NCBI RefSeq assembly: GCF_008641105.1
Contig: NZ_VTTI01000001.1
Span: forward strand, 600,385 to 664,384
Length of the DNA stretch: 64,000 nt
Reading direction: 5' to 3'
Source: Halopseudomonas salina
GTDB lineage: Bacteria > Pseudomonadota > Gammaproteobacteria > Pseudomonadales > Pseudomonadaceae
The position numbers and the translations under genes were made by a program. The notes under the pieces are model-generated. The model saw only the letters and a list, made by a program, of their open reading frames with translations. It was not told the DNA's origin and did no database searches. How positions within the stretch are numbered: the stretch's first letter is position 1; the number at the start of each line of letters is the position of its first letter. Of the stretch, positions 47,633-58,574 are shown piece by piece.

Positions 47633-48493
47633 ATGTCTTATGAAACACTCGATTACCAGGTAGAGGACGGCATTCTGACGCTGACCCTTAACCGCCCCGA
47701 CCGCATGAATGCATTCAATGGCGCAATGTGTCGCGAGTTGATTGCGGCCTTTGATGCGGCCGATGCTGACGATGCTGTACGTGTGATTGTGGTGACGGGT
47801 GCGGGCAAGGCGTTTTGCGCCGGAGCGGATCTGGAGAAGGGTGGTGATACCTTCAACCGTCACAAGCGCCAGGGCGAACCGGAAGGCGATACGCTGCGTG
47901 ATGGTGGCGGCACGGTATCGCTGCGGATCTATGAGTGCACCAAGCCGGTGATCGGGGCGTTCAACGGTGCGGCGGTGGGTGTGGGCGCGACCATGACCTT
48001 GCCGATGGATATTCGCATGGCGTCGACCAAGGCGAAGTTCGGCTTTGTGTTTGCCCGTCGCGGGATCACCATGGAGGCCTGCTCCAGCTGGTTCCTGCCG
48101 CGCCTGGTAGGCCCGATGCAGGCAGCCGAGTGGGTGTATACCGGTCGTGTTTTCAGTGCCGAGGAGGCGCTCAAGGGTGGTCTGGTCCGCAGTCTTCATG
48201 AACCCGACGAGTTACTGCCGGCAGCCTACGAGCTGGCGCGGGAAATTGTCGATAATACCTCCGGCATGTCCGCGCTGCTTAACCGTCAGTTGATGTGGCG
48301 CATGATGGGCGCGGATCATCCGATGGAAGCGCACAAGGTAGATTCGCGGGCGATTGCCTTCATGGGCGAGTCTGCAGACGCCCAGGAAGGAGTACAATCC
48401 TTCCTCGAGAAACGTCCGCCGCAGTTCAAGTTGAGCCCGAGCAAGGACCGCCCCCCATTCTACCCCTGGTGGGACGAGCGCCCCTTCAAGTAA
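47633..48493 (+). CDS. Enoyl-CoA hydratase/isomerase (crotonase family)
   Basis: This 286-residue crotonase has LTLNRPDRMNAFNGAMC near the start, the first oxyanion loop AFCAGADLEKGGD (about 61-73), the second GAFNGAAVGVGATMTLPMDIR, and FARRGITMEACSSWFLPRLVG where hydratases carry catalytic glutamates (one Glu in MEACSS). The C-terminus PSKDRPPFYPWWDERPFK is typical of a subgroup near 290 residues. It is followed by a glyoxalase gene after 35 nt, possibly in one transcript. The substrate is not determinable. Confidence 0.88.
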   Translation: MSYETLDYQVEDGILTLTLNRPDRMNAFNGAMCRELIAAFDAADADDAVRVIVVTGAGKAFCAGADLEKGGDTFNRHKRQGEPEGDTLRDGGGTVSLRIYECTKPVIGAFNGAAVGVGATMTLPMDIRMASTKAKFGFVFARRGITMEACSSWFLPRLVGPMQAAEWVYTGRVFSAEEALKGGLVRSLHEPDELLPAAYELAREIVDNTSGMSALLNRQLMWRMMGADHPMEAHKVDSRAIAFMGESADAQEGVQSFLEKRPPQFKLSPSKDRPPFYPWWDERPFK

Positions 48494-48528
48494 GGGCCGC
48501 CACTCACCCAGGTACAGAGGAGTCCGCC

Positions 48529-49071
48529 ATGAGCCGTCATTTCGAATCCGCGACCGGTCTGTGTGAAAACCGCGATCCAGCGACCGAAGGCTTTGTGTTC
48601 AACCAGACCATGCTGCGCATCAAGTCACCGGAGGTCACTCTGGATTTCTACACGCGGATCATGGGCATGACGTTGGTCAAGAAGCTGGATTTCGAGCAGA
48701 TGCAGTTCAGCCTGTATTTTCTGGCTGCGATCGACAGTAAGGATCTGGGATTGTGGTCGGATGATCCGCAGGAGCGGCTGGTACAGACCTTCGGCCGCCC
48801 GGCCATGCTGGAGCTGACCCATAACTGGGGCACCGAGAGCGATGCGGACTTTGCCTACCACAATGGTAACGATGAACCGAAGGGCTTTGGCCACATCGGT
48901 TTTGCGGTGCCCAATCTGGAGGTCGCCTGTGAGCGTTTCGAGGGGCTGGGTGTCAGCTTCGTCAAGCGGCCGCAGGATGGCAAGATGAACAACATTGCCT
49001 TTATCCGCGACCCGGACGGCTACTGGATCGAGCTGTTCACGCCGGGGGATTTGCGGGGAGCTTTCAGCTGA
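48529..49071 (+). CDS. gloA: Lactoylglutathione lyase (glyoxalase I)
   Basis: This 180-residue protein is of the longer glyoxalase I type that uses zinc or nickel and converts the methylglyoxal-glutathione hemithioacetal to lactoylglutathione. It has FVFNQTMLRIKSPEVTLDFYTRIMGMTLV near the start with the first metal ligand (Gln), MLELTHNWGTE with the second (Glu), GFGHIGFAV with the histidine, and GYWIELF with the last glutamate. The start ATG at 48529 follows GAGGAG. A strong terminator shared with katG lies downstream. Confidence 0.95.
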   Translation: MSRHFESATGLCENRDPATEGFVFNQTMLRIKSPEVTLDFYTRIMGMTLVKKLDFEQMQFSLYFLAAIDSKDLGLWSDDPQERLVQTFGRPAMLELTHNWGTESDADFAYHNGNDEPKGFGHIGFAVPNLEVACERFEGLGVSFVKRPQDGKMNNIAFIRDPDGYWIELFTPGDLRGAFS

Positions 49072-49114
49072 CAGCTCGGATGAAATCTCGCCTGACTTTT
49101 CCATAGGCATAAAA

Positions 49115-49144
49115 AAACCGGGCGCTGTAAACAGCGCCCGGTTT
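49115..49144. terminator. Bidirectional terminator between gloA and katG
   Basis: A 14-bp perfect stem (49115-49128 with 49131-49144, AAACCGGGCGCTGT and its complement) has a minimal AA loop. It is flanked by A7 on the left and TCGTTTG on the right, so it works for both convergent genes. Confidence 0.88.
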
Positions 49145-49158
49145 CGTTTGTCGCTGGA

Positions 49159-51354
<2,196 letters not shown>

Positions 51355-51509
51355 CTAATTAAATGATGCTGCACGGGGCGGCATCCTGTTCTGTTCTTGC
51401 CGGGCAGTTATGCCGTTCTACAGCTTGGCGTTTGGATCCGGCTGGATGATTTCGACTGCCTCTGAGTAGCATATTGGCAACGATTGTAAATTGAGAACAG
51501 TGATAATTA

Positions 51510-51536
51510 GAAAAGAGCTTGATAGCTCTTCTCTAT
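51510..51536. promoter_or_regulatory. Hairpin overlapping an OxyR-like half site upstream of katG
   Basis: AGAAAAGAGCT and AGCTCTTCTCT form a near-perfect stem with loop TGAT. The bases 51522-51536 (ATAGCTCTTCTCTAT) match the OxyR half-site pattern ATAGnTnnnAnCTAT at every fixed position except the central A. It may instead be the terminator of the thioesterase gene (minus strand, ending 51609). I cannot decide between these. Confidence 0.3.
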
Positions 51537-51608
51537 TAGCCCGGCTGGCGGCGATGCAAGAACCTATGCGTGCCCGGGTTGTACATCGGAGTGGCTAGGG
51601 CATGTAAC

Positions 51609-52037
51609 TCAGGGGATCAGGCGGGACAGGGCAGCCCGTGGTCCTTCAGGGATGGCACAGGAACGGTTACTGCTGCGCTCGACAAATACATGCACGAAGC
51701 GGCCAACCGCACAGGCGGCTTCCGTCCCTGCCTTGAAAACAGCCAGCTCGTAATGTATCGAACTGTTGCCGAGCTTGGCGACGCGCACGCCAATCTCGAT
51801 GGCATCGGGGAAAGCGATCGGCGCCAGGTAATCGCAGCCGGAGCTGACCACGAAAGCAATCTGTTCACCCTGGTGAATATCTAGCCCACCCTGCTCGATC
51901 AGCCAGCTGTTCACTGCGCTGTCGAAGTAGTTGTAATACACCACGTTATTCACATGGCCATAGACGTCGTTGTCGTGCCAGCGGGTGGTGATGGGGTGCA
52001 GGTAGGGGTAGTCGTTACGTGTGGGTTTGGTGCTCAT
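51609..52037 (-). CDS. Acyl-CoA thioesterase, 4-hydroxybenzoyl-CoA thioesterase family
   Basis: This 142-residue single hotdog protein has TTRWHDNDVYGHVNNVVYYNYFDSAVNSWL near 17-46, which contains the catalytic aspartate and the D-x-x-GHVNN-x-x-Y motif of the YbgC/4HBT group. It hydrolyses short or aromatic acyl-CoA esters. I chose the ATG at 52037; a TTG 12 codons earlier is less likely. It is upstream of katG and downstream of the hairpin repeat at 52113-52221, which separates it from the iron alcohol dehydrogenase gene. Confidence 0.87.
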   Translation of the reverse strand: MSTKPTRNDYPYLHPITTRWHDNDVYGHVNNVVYYNYFDSAVNSWLIEQGGLDIHQGEQIAFVVSSGCDYLAPIAFPDAIEIGVRVAKLGNSSIHYELAVFKAGTEAACAVGRFVHVFVERSSNRSCAIPEGPRAALSRLIP

Positions 52038-52112
52038 ATCGAAGTGTTCTCTCGGGAAATTCGGTTCTACCAATGCCGCTGTGACCTATGGGTGACTCTG
52101 GATTCGCTGCTT

Positions 52113-52221
52113 GCTGCCTTGAGCGACACCCTCCGCAGACACGCCGTGAACCCGTCCTTGGGGGCTCCCTAAGCCCATCCCTGGGCATAAAGGGTCTACT
52201 GCGGATGTCCCTCAAGTCAGC
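52113..52221. repeat. About 109-bp hairpin element with imperfect inverted arms (copy B)
   Basis: Arms 52113-52138 and 52199-52221 pair with two mismatches and one 3-nt bulge (CTTGAG...TCCGCAG against CTGCGGA...CTCAAG). The 60-bp core begins ACACGCCGTGAACCCG and contains GCCCATCCCTGGGC. This matches the core of copy A (14913-15020, opposite orientation), while the arm sequences are unrelated. It sits in the 223-bp gap between the thioesterase and alcohol dehydrogenase genes. Confidence 0.7.
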
Positions 52222-52260
52222 CCAGGCATAGGAGTGGCCTGCGGACTGAATTCTGTAAGT

Positions 52261-53421
52261 TCAAAACGCCTTGCGATAGATCGCCAGGGCGTCGGCTTCG
52301 GTCAGCTCCCGTGGGTTATTGACCAGCAGTCGCTGTTGCAGCATCGCGTCCTTGGCCAGTTGTGGCAGCATGTCTTCCGGTACGCCGGCATCGCGCAGGC
52401 GCGTGGGTAGCTTGCAGCGTGGGCTCAGGGCGGACAGCTCGGCGACCAGTTGCTCGGTCAGGCTGGTAGCGTTGCCGGCTTTCAGATCCTTGACCAGCAA
52501 TGGCGCCAGCTCGGCGTACAGGTCCTCGGCCGCGGAGGAATTGAACTCGATCACGGCGGGGAGTACCAGGGCATTGGACAGGCCGTGGGGAATATGGAAG
52601 TGACCGCCGAGCGGGTAGGCGAGGGCGTGTACCGCAGCGACTGGGGCGTTGGCGAACGCCTGGCCAGCCAGCAGGGCGCCAAGCAGCATGCCCTGGCGCG
52701 CTTCGCGGTTGCTGCCATTATGCACGGCTTCATCCAGGTTGGCGGCCAGCAGGCGCAGAGCCTCACGGGCGAGCATGTCGGACAGCGGGTTCTTCTTGAT
52801 CTTGCTGGTATAGGCCTCGATCGCGTGCACCATGGCATCAATGCCTGTGGCGGCGGTAACGGCCGGTGGCAGACCGACAGTCAGATCGGCATCGAGCAGC
52901 GCCATATCGGGCAGCAGAACCGGTGAGACCACGCCCATCTTGGTGGTTTCGCCTGTGGTGATAATGGAAATCTGCGTGACTTCCGAGCCGGTACCGGCGG
53001 TGGTCGGTACCTGTATCAGCGGCAGGCGCTGGCCCTTGGCATTGCCCACGCCGTAGATGTCGGAAAGCTGCTGATTGCAGTCGGGGTGTGCGAGGAAGGC
53101 GACCAGTTTGGCCACGTCCATGGAGCTGCCACCGCCAAAGCCGACGACCAGATCAGCGCCCATGGCGCGGCCCTGTTCCACGGCGGCCATGACGACCGCT
53201 TCCGGCGGATCGGCCTGGACCTCATCGAAGATTTCATAGGCGACGCCAGCCTTGGCAAAACCGGGGGTGATGCTGTCGAGCATGCCCAGTTTGGTGATGC
53301 CGGGGTCGGTCACGATCATCACTCGGGAGGCGCCACGCTCCTTGCAGAGCTCGGCTAGACGGACAGCGGAACCGGATTCACAGAGGATCTGGGCAGTGGT
53401 GGCAAACAGGAACGGAGACAT
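52261..53421 (-). CDS. Iron-containing alcohol dehydrogenase (group III)
   Basis: This 386-residue NAD-dependent dehydrogenase has the nucleotide-binding part GRAMGADLVVGFGGGSSMDVAKL (GGGS motif), PTTAGTGSEVT, and the metal-ligand region VHALAYPLGGHFHIPHGLSNALVLPAV with clustered histidines, as in YiaY/AdhB/EutG enzymes. It reduces aldehydes or oxidises primary alcohols. I chose the ATG at 53421; a longer frame runs into the heptamer array upstream. It is a single-gene unit whose promoter must lie in or next to the repeat region. Confidence 0.92.
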   Translation of the reverse strand: MSPFLFATTAQILCESGSAVRLAELCKERGASRVMIVTDPGITKLGMLDSITPGFAKAGVAYEIFDEVQADPPEAVVMAAVEQGRAMGADLVVGFGGGSSMDVAKLVAFLAHPDCNQQLSDIYGVGNAKGQRLPLIQVPTTAGTGSEVTQISIITTGETTKMGVVSPVLLPDMALLDADLTVGLPPAVTAATGIDAMVHAIEAYTSKIKKNPLSDMLAREALRLLAANLDEAVHNGSNREARQGMLLGALLAGQAFANAPVAAVHALAYPLGGHFHIPHGLSNALVLPAVIEFNSSAAEDLYAELAPLLVKDLKAGNATSLTEQLVAELSALSPRCKLPTRLRDAGVPEDMLPQLAKDAMLQQRLLVNNPRELTEADALAIYRKAF

Positions 53422-53471
53422 GGGTACCTCGGTCAATGAGACAGTTCGGGATACTGTATGGAAGCTGGCGC

Positions 53472-53611
53472 CAAGCTGCAAGCTGTAAGCCTCAAGCCTC
53501 AAGCCTCAAGCCTCAAGCCTCAAGCCGCAAGCCACAAGCCACAAGCCACAAGCTTCAAGCTTCAAGCGGCAGGCGGTAGGCGGTAAGCCAGGAGCTGGAA
53601 GCTAGAAGCGG
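53472..53611. repeat. Long CAAGCNN heptamer array (20 units)
   Basis: Twenty 7-bp units follow one another without a break in register. They start CAAGCTG, CAAGCTG, TAAGCCT, then CAAGCCT four times, CAAGCCG, CAAGCCA three times, CAAGCTT twice, CAAGCGG, and become degenerate (CAGGCGG, TAGGCGG, TAAGCCA, GGAGCTG, GAAGCTA, GAAGCGG). It lies upstream of the alcohol dehydrogenase start. It is a minisatellite and not coding. Confidence 0.92.
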
Positions 53612-53636
53612 TGCGGCAGCTGCGGGTCTCGGGTCT

Positions 53637-53685
53637 CGAACTTCAAGCTTCAAGCTTCAAGCTTTAGGCTTCCAGCTTCCAGCCA
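53637..53685. repeat. Second heptamer array (7 units)
   Basis: CGAACTT, three CAAGCTT, TAGGCTT, CCAGCTT and CCAGCCA follow in register, 25 bp after the long array and in the same orientation. Confidence 0.85.
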
Positions 53686-53737
53686 AAACCCAGCCCAGCC
53701 CCTCCGCCAAGGGACCAGACCACACCGCGCTGGGTCT

Positions 53738-53797
53738 TAGCTTGTGGCTTGCCGCTTGATGCTTGCGGCTGGGTTTGGCAGCTTGCGGCTGGGCTAG
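53738..53797. repeat. Heptamer array in inverted orientation
   Basis: AGCTTGTGGCTTGCCGCTTG and following bases read, on the minus strand, as CAAGCAT, CAAGCGG, CAAGCCA, CAAGCTA. The units are opposite to those at 53472-53685, so a long imperfect hairpin can form. The end reaches the hemW stop codon (53794). Confidence 0.7.
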
Positions 53798-55011
53798 AGA
53801 AACATCTCCAGCAGATCATTCAGAAACAGGCGACCCCGCTCGGTGGGGCGTAGCTGTTGCTGCCAGGGCTCGAGCAAGCCGCGCTCAACCGCACGATCCA
53901 GCAGCGGTGCGATGCTGTCCAGGGACTGGCCGGTGCGTGCCTGGTAATAGGTGGCGGGTACGCCGTCGCTCAGGCGCAAGGCATTCATCAGAAAATCGAA
54001 GGGCAGATCGTCTGGCTCGATCATCTTGTCGCCAGCGCGAAAGGGCTTGGCTGGGTCCAGATAGTCTTTAGGCAGACGGGTTTTCCAGTTGCGTTCCACG
54101 CGGCCGTCGGCATGGGTTGTCTTGCCGTGTGCGCCGGCCCCGATGCCGATAAAGTCACCGTATTGCCAGTAGTTCAGGTTGTGCCGCGCCTGGCGGCCTG
54201 GCTGGGCATAGGCTGATATCTCGTATTGCACCAGACCCGCTTCGGCCAGTCGCTGCTGCCCGTCCTCCTGGATGGTCCAGAGTATGTCCTCCACTGGCAG
54301 GGTCGGCGGCTTGTTGTAAAACACCGTGTTGGGCTCCAGCGTGAGCTGGTACCAGGACAGGTGTTCCGGGGCCAGCGCCACCGCCTGCTCGATATCGGCC
54401 AGTGCCTGTTCCACCGATTGGCCGGGCAGGCCATGCATCAGATCCAGGTTCAGATTGTCGAACCCGGCGCGGCGGGCCATCTCGACGGCGCCCAGCGCTT
54501 CGCGGTCGTCATGGATGCGGCCCAGGGCCTTGAGATGTTCGGGGTTGAAGCTCTGGATGCCGATCGACAGGCGATTGATGCCGGCGCTGCGGTAGTCGGC
54601 GAACTTGGCCTGCTCGAAGGTGCCGGGGTTGGCTTCCAGGGTGATTTCGATATCGTCGGCAAAGTGCAGGCGGGCAGCCATGGCCTCGAGGATTCGACCC
54701 AGACTGGCCGCGGAAAAGAGACTGGGCGTGCCGCCGCCAAAGAAAATCGAACGCAGCTTCCGTCCGCCGACCAAGGGCAGGTCCTGTTCAAGGTCGGCGA
54801 TCAGCGCCGCTACATATTCCTGCTCGGGCAGACCGCTATCACTGACATGGGAGTTGAAGTCGCAGTAGGGACATTTGCGCACGCACCAGGGTATGTGCAC
54901 GTAAGCTGACAGAGGCGGGAGTTGCAAGCGGCAAGCTTCAAGCTGCAAGCTGTCCGAGTGGTTGGCTGGGCTTGCTTGAGGCTTGAGACTTGTGGCTTGC
55001 GGCTTGGTCAA
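53794..55011 (-). CDS. hemW: Haem chaperone HemW (radical-SAM family)
   Basis: This 405-residue protein carries CVRKCPYC (Cys43, 47, 50), the radical-SAM cluster motif, then [17 protein letters not shown] and the HemW C-terminal domain. HemW is thought to deliver haem and lacks the CxxxCxxC variant cysteine of true HemN. The family normally begins near LPPLS-YVHIPWC, here residues 31-43. Residues 1-30 are encoded by CAAGCNN heptamers, and the only start there is TTG 55011, which overlaps the rdgB stop (TTGA). Nearer TTG codons or a GTG (V38) are alternatives. The repeat seems to have displaced the original start. Confidence 0.9.
   Translation of the reverse strand: MTKPQATSLKPQASPANHSDSLQLEACRLQLPPLSAYVHIPWCVRKCPYCDFNSHVSDSGLPEQEYVAALIADLEQDLPLVGGRKLRSIFFGGGTPSLFSAASLGRILEAMAARLHFADDIEITLEANPGTFEQAKFADYRSAGINRLSIGIQSFNPEHLKALGRIHDDREALGAVEMARRAGFDNLNLDLMHGLPGQSVEQALADIEQAVALAPEHLSWYQLTLEPNTVFYNKPPTLPVEDILWTIQEDGQQRLAEAGLVQYEISAYAQPGRQARHNLNYWQYGDFIGIGAGAHGKTTHADGRVERNWKTRLPKDYLDPAKPFRAGDKMIEPDDLPFDFLMNALRLSDGVPATYYQARTGQSLDSIAPLLDRAVERGLLEPWQQQLRPTERGRLFLNDLLEMFL
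54925..55007. repeat. Paired heptamer arrays at the rdgB-hemW junction
   Basis: CAAGCGG, CAAGCTT, CAAGCTG, CAAGCTG (54925-54952) are followed, after a short spacer, by inverted units to 55007 (on the minus strand CAAGCCG, CAAGCCA, CAAGTCT, CAAGCCT, CAAGCAA). The two halves can fold on each other. The array begins immediately after the rdgB stop and lies inside the hemW reading frame. Confidence 0.85.
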
Positions 55012-55619
55012 CTGAGTCCCAGACGCTTGCGCAAATCAGCCATGGCCTTGGCTCTGTGACTGATACGGTTTTTGTCCGCGTAACTCAGTTCAGCGCTGGC
55101 GCAGTACCTTTCGGGTACCCAGAACAGGGGATCGTACCCAAAGCCCTGGCTGCCGCGCGGCTCTTGCATGATCCGGCCGTGCCAGGCGCCTTCGCAGATG
55201 ATTGGCGTGGGATCTTCTGCGTGCAGCATCAATACCAGCACTGAAATGAAGCGCGCACCGCGTTTATCATCGGATACGTCTTGCAAAGCTTCCAGCAGCT
55301 TGGCGTTGTTCGCCTGGTCTCCGCCGCCGCCGGCATAACGCGCAGAATAGATACCTGGCGCGCCGCCAAGGGCATCCACGGCTAGGCCGGAATCATCGGC
55401 CAATGCAGGCAGGCCTGAAGCTCGGGCGGCGTGCCTGGCTTTGAGGATTGCGTTCTCGACAAAGGTCAGGCCGGTTTCCTCGACTTCTTCCTGAACGAAG
55501 CGGCTTTGCGGTATGACCTCAACCTCGTTGCCCAGCATGGCCTGTAGCTCGGCCAGCTTTCCTGCGTTGCCGCTGGCCAGCACCAGTTGGCTGAAGGGGA
55601 GTCGTGACGCTTCACTCAT
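55008..55619 (-). CDS. rdgB: dITP/XTP pyrophosphatase (Ham1 family)
   Basis: This 203-residue enzyme removes non-canonical purine triphosphates. It has [16 protein letters not shown] (SxNxxK motif, near 12-28), [22 protein letters not shown], the catalytic [23 protein letters not shown], and SHRAKAM at the end. The length is normal. It overlaps the DUF4426 gene upstream by 8 nt and hemW downstream by 4 nt, the same order as in P. aeruginosa. Confidence 0.96.
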   Translation of the reverse strand: MSEASRLPFSQLVLASGNAGKLAELQAMLGNEVEVIPQSRFVQEEVEETGLTFVENAILKARHAARASGLPALADDSGLAVDALGGAPGIYSARYAGGGGDQANNAKLLEALQDVSDDKRGARFISVLVLMLHAEDPTPIICEGAWHGRIMQEPRGSQGFGYDPLFWVPERYCASAELSYADKNRISHRAKAMADLRKRLGLS

Positions 55620-56052
55620 CCGGGAAGAACTCCTTCTGGAAGTTCAGAGTATGCACGGCGCCGCCTTCCTCGGGCTGTATATCGATTTCAAAACGCAGAA
55701 TAGAACGTGTTGGTGCGCCATAATTGGCAACGAAATACAGGGCGTCCTCTTCCTTTACGCGGATGAAGTTCAGGGGTGTTTCCTGTTCTATCAGCGTTTT
55801 CACCGTGCCGGTCACGCGAGCGTCGACGGGTACTGCCCCATCAGGAGTTTCCCGCTGCACGGCGATATTCAGCACGCCCTTGTCGGGTGCCCGTTCCAAG
55901 CCCACGTTGGCAGCGACTTGCGGTGCAACGTAGCTGCTGTTGAAGGGGCTGAAATAGACAATGATGTCACCAAAGCGTTTGGGGCTCTGATCCTGGGCCA
56001 TGGCCAGAGGGGCGGCGACCAGCATCAGTGTGCAAAGCAGATTGCGTAGCAT
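55612..56052 (-). CDS. DUF4426 family periplasmic protein
   Basis: This 146-residue protein has a signal peptide (about 1-19, [14 protein letters not shown]). The mature part ([30 protein letters not shown], then a hydrophilic beta region) is a DUF4426 domain found almost only in the met-rdgB-hemW cluster of Pseudomonas and relatives. Its function is not known. It lies between metW (9 nt) and rdgB (overlap 8 nt). Confidence 0.85.
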   Translation of the reverse strand: MLRNLLCTLMLVAAPLAMAQDQSPKRFGDIIVYFSPFNSSYVAPQVAANVGLERAPDKGVLNIAVQRETPDGAVPVDARVTGTVKTLIEQETPLNFIRVKEEDALYFVANYGAPTRSILRFEIDIQPEEGGAVHTLNFQKEFFPDE

Positions 56053-56061
56053 AGTGTTCTC

Positions 56062-56661
56062 CTATCGGGTAACCCGGTAGATGGCAATTTCACCCAACAG
56101 GTTTGGCCAGAGCCCACTCAACCAGGTGCTCTGGTGTGACTGGTCTACCACAAGGCGATCAAGAATGCGTATGGATCGCTCGCGGCATAGCTCCTCAAAG
56201 TCCTTGAATGTGCAAAAGTGGATATTGGGTGTGTTGTACCAAGTGTAGGGCATGAACTCCGATACAGGCATGCGGCCCTTTGTACCCAGATATAAGCGGC
56301 AGCGCCAATGGGCAAAGTTGGGGAAGGTGAGAATCGCTTCGCGGCCGATGCGCAGCATCTCTTCCAGCACTTGATCAGGGTAATGGACGGCCTGCAGCGC
56401 CTGGGTCATGAGTACGCTGTCGAAGGTGTTGTCGCCAAAGTTGCTCAGGCCGGCATCCAGGTTTTGTTCGATCACGTTGACGCCGCGCTCGATACAGGCG
56501 TTGATCTTCTCCGGGTCGATTTCCAGACCATAACCGGTGACCTTGCGGTGGTCGGACAGATAACGCAGGAGCTCACCGTCACCGCAGCCCAGATCCAACA
56601 GACGACTGCCAGGCTTGATCCATTCCTGGATGATTTCCAGGTCCGCGCGCATAGTCATCAA
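56062..56661 (-). CDS. metW: Methionine biosynthesis protein MetW
   Basis: This 199-residue protein has a SAM-methyltransferase-like fold ([18 protein letters not shown], about 21-38; [20 protein letters not shown] later). In Pseudomonas MetW is required with MetX for homoserine acylation, and its own chemistry is not a clear methyl transfer. The start overlaps the metX stop as ATGA, so the two are translated in a fixed ratio. Confidence 0.95.
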   Translation of the reverse strand: MMTMRADLEIIQEWIKPGSRLLDLGCGDGELLRYLSDHRKVTGYGLEIDPEKINACIERGVNVIEQNLDAGLSNFGDNTFDSVLMTQALQAVHYPDQVLEEMLRIGREAILTFPNFAHWRCRLYLGTKGRMPVSEFMPYTWYNTPNIHFCTFKDFEELCRERSIRILDRLVVDQSHQSTWLSGLWPNLLGEIAIYRVTR

Positions 56662-57797
56662 GCCACCTCGATCTGGTTCATATAGGCCTTGAAGGCCTGG
56701 ACGTAGCGGGGGATCGGCAGCAGGAAGGCGTCGTGTCCCTGGGCTGCTTCGATTTCCAGATAACTGACCTGCTTGCCCGCTGCAAAAAGAGCGTCCACCA
56801 GCTCACGGGAGCGGGCAGGTGAGAAGCGCCAGTCAGTCGTGAACGACATCACCATGCAGCGTGCCTTGATGCCTTCGAGACTGCTGGCCAGATTGCCGGA
56901 GTGGGCACCCGCCGGGTCGAAGTAGTCCAGCGCCTTGGTCATCAATAGGTAGGTATTGGCGTCAAAGCGCTCGGAAAACTCCTGGCCCTGATAACGCAGA
57001 TAGCTTTCTACCTGGAATTCGACACTGGTGAAATCGTAGTTGAGCACGTCGGTACGCAGCTCACGGCCGAATTTCTCGCCCATGGAATCATCCGACAGAT
57101 AGGTGATGTGCCCGACCATGCGGGCCAGCATCAGACCGCGCTTGGGGATCACGCCGAAGGCTGCGTAGTCGCCATTATGAAAATCTGGATCATTGATGAT
57201 CGCCTGGCGCGCGACTTCATTGAAGGCGATGTTCTGCGCAGAGAGCTTGGGCGCAGTGGCAATCGCCAGACAGTGTCGAATGCGGTCGGGGTAGCTGATG
57301 GCCCACTGTAGGGCCTGCATGCCACCGAGGCTGCCGCCCACGACGGCAGCCCAGCACGCAATCCCCAGTCGGTCGGCGAGCAGTGCCTGGCTGTGGACCC
57401 AGTCTTCGACGGTGAGCACCGGAAAATGCGCGCCGTAGGATTTACCCGTGGCTGGGTCGATGCTTGAGGGGCCGGTTGAGCCATGGCAGCCGCCCAGGTT
57501 ATTCAGGCTGACGACAAAGAAGCGGTTGGTGTCGATCGCCTTTCCAGGTCCGATACACGCATCCCACCATCCGGGCTTGCGTTCGTCTACCTTGTGAAAG
57601 CCCGCTGCGTGATGGTGGCCGGACAGCGCGTGGCAGATGAGCACTGCGTTGCTGTGGTTGGCGTTCAGCTCCCCATAGGTCTCATATACCAGTTCGAACT
57701 GGTTCAACGCCTTGCCGCAAGCCAATTGCAACGGCTCGGAAAACGCCTGGCGCTGAGGTGTCACCAGACCGACAGAATCGGCGGGGAATCTGGACAT
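56658..57797 (-). CDS. metX: Homoserine O-acyltransferase (succinyl or acetyl), MetX
   Basis: This 379-residue alpha/beta hydrolase-fold enzyme activates homoserine for methionine synthesis. The nucleophile serine lies in [16 protein letters not shown] (about 146-161), the histidine in [12 protein letters not shown] near the end, and the aspartate in the [19 protein letters not shown] segment. It belongs to the MetX family which in Pseudomonas uses succinyl-CoA with MetW. It is the first gene of metX-metW-DUF4426-rdgB-hemW. No SAM riboswitch is seen in the 177 bp before it. Confidence 0.95.
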   Translation of the reverse strand: MSRFPADSVGLVTPQRQAFSEPLQLACGKALNQFELVYETYGELNANHSNAVLICHALSGHHHAAGFHKVDERKPGWWDACIGPGKAIDTNRFFVVSLNNLGGCHGSTGPSSIDPATGKSYGAHFPVLTVEDWVHSQALLADRLGIACWAAVVGGSLGGMQALQWAISYPDRIRHCLAIATAPKLSAQNIAFNEVARQAIINDPDFHNGDYAAFGVIPKRGLMLARMVGHITYLSDDSMGEKFGRELRTDVLNYDFTSVEFQVESYLRYQGQEFSERFDANTYLLMTKALDYFDPAGAHSGNLASSLEGIKARCMVMSFTTDWRFSPARSRELVDALFAAGKQVSYLEIEAAQGHDAFLLPIPRYVQAFKAYMNQIEVA

Positions 57798-57974
57798 GGA
57801 TATACTGTTCCTGTGTGGTCAGGCGGTAGCCCGCTGCGGCCTCGCCAACAGACGAGGCGCCAGTCTAAAGAGCGTCGGAGTCCGGCGCAATATCTGCGCT
57901 GCAGCCCGGCAAGCGTGGCTTGCGCTGTGGTTGCCGGGAGCTTTATGGATGGTGCTGTCGGCCAGGCGCTGTGG

Positions 57975-58565
57975 TTACAACGCCAGGGTCAGGCCTCTGG
58001 GCATACCGGTGGCAGCTGCGATGTTGGCAATCACCAGCATGTCGATCAGACGCAGAGCAATAAAGGCAAAGATGGGCGACAGGTCCAGACCGCCCATCGA
58101 CGGCAGTATCGCACGCACGGGGGTCAGCACCGGTTCGCACAACTGATGCACCAGGATAGCCGCAGGGTTGCCGCTTTGTGGCGCGACCCAGGACAGAATT
58201 ACACTGATGATCAGGGCGAAGAAGAATATCTTCAGAAACAGCGCAGTCACGGCGATCAGGGACCAGACCAGAATCTGCAGAATGTTCGGCAGGGCCGCGC
58301 CCATCAACTTGATGATGATGGTCATCAGGATCATTTGCAGGATCAGGGCCAGCACCAGGGAGGCGAAATCAATCCCCCCGTAGCCTGGAATCACCCGACG
58401 CAGGGGCATCAGCAGCGGCTTGGTGGCCGTGACGATGAACTGCGAAATCGGGTTATAGAAGTCGGCCTTGACCAGTTGCAGAATGAAGCGCATCAGGACG
58501 ATGACCAGGTACAGGCTGCCCAGAGTTTGCACCAGGTAGATCGCGGCCATATTCAGGTTGTTCAT
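57975..58565 (-). CDS. YggT family membrane protein
   Basis: This 196-residue protein has two YggT repeats. Each has two spans with a conserved motif between them: YNPISQFIVTATKPLLMPLRRVIPGYGGIDF (about 37-67) and the copy SGNPAAILVHQLCEPVLTPVRAILPSMGGLDL (about 128-159). The family is linked to osmotic tolerance or turgor in other organisms but is little characterised. It is in the unit yggS-proC-yggT, followed by a gap before metX. Confidence 0.93.
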   Translation of the reverse strand: MNNLNMAAIYLVQTLGSLYLVIVLMRFILQLVKADFYNPISQFIVTATKPLLMPLRRVIPGYGGIDFASLVLALILQMILMTIIIKLMGAALPNILQILVWSLIAVTALFLKIFFFALIISVILSWVAPQSGNPAAILVHQLCEPVLTPVRAILPSMGGLDLSPIFAFIALRLIDMLVIANIAAATGMPRGLTLAL

Positions 58566-58574
58566 GTGGCCTCC

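Noticed and set aside
53472..53611. CRISPR array
   Set aside because: The unit is 7 bp with no spacers and no cas genes are present; it is a minisatellite.
57798..57974. SAM-type riboswitch or attenuator upstream of metX
   Set aside because: This gap contains only a short GCCTCG/CGAGGC stem (57839-57858) without a T tract, and metX does not start downstream of it in a way that fits known SAM motifs.
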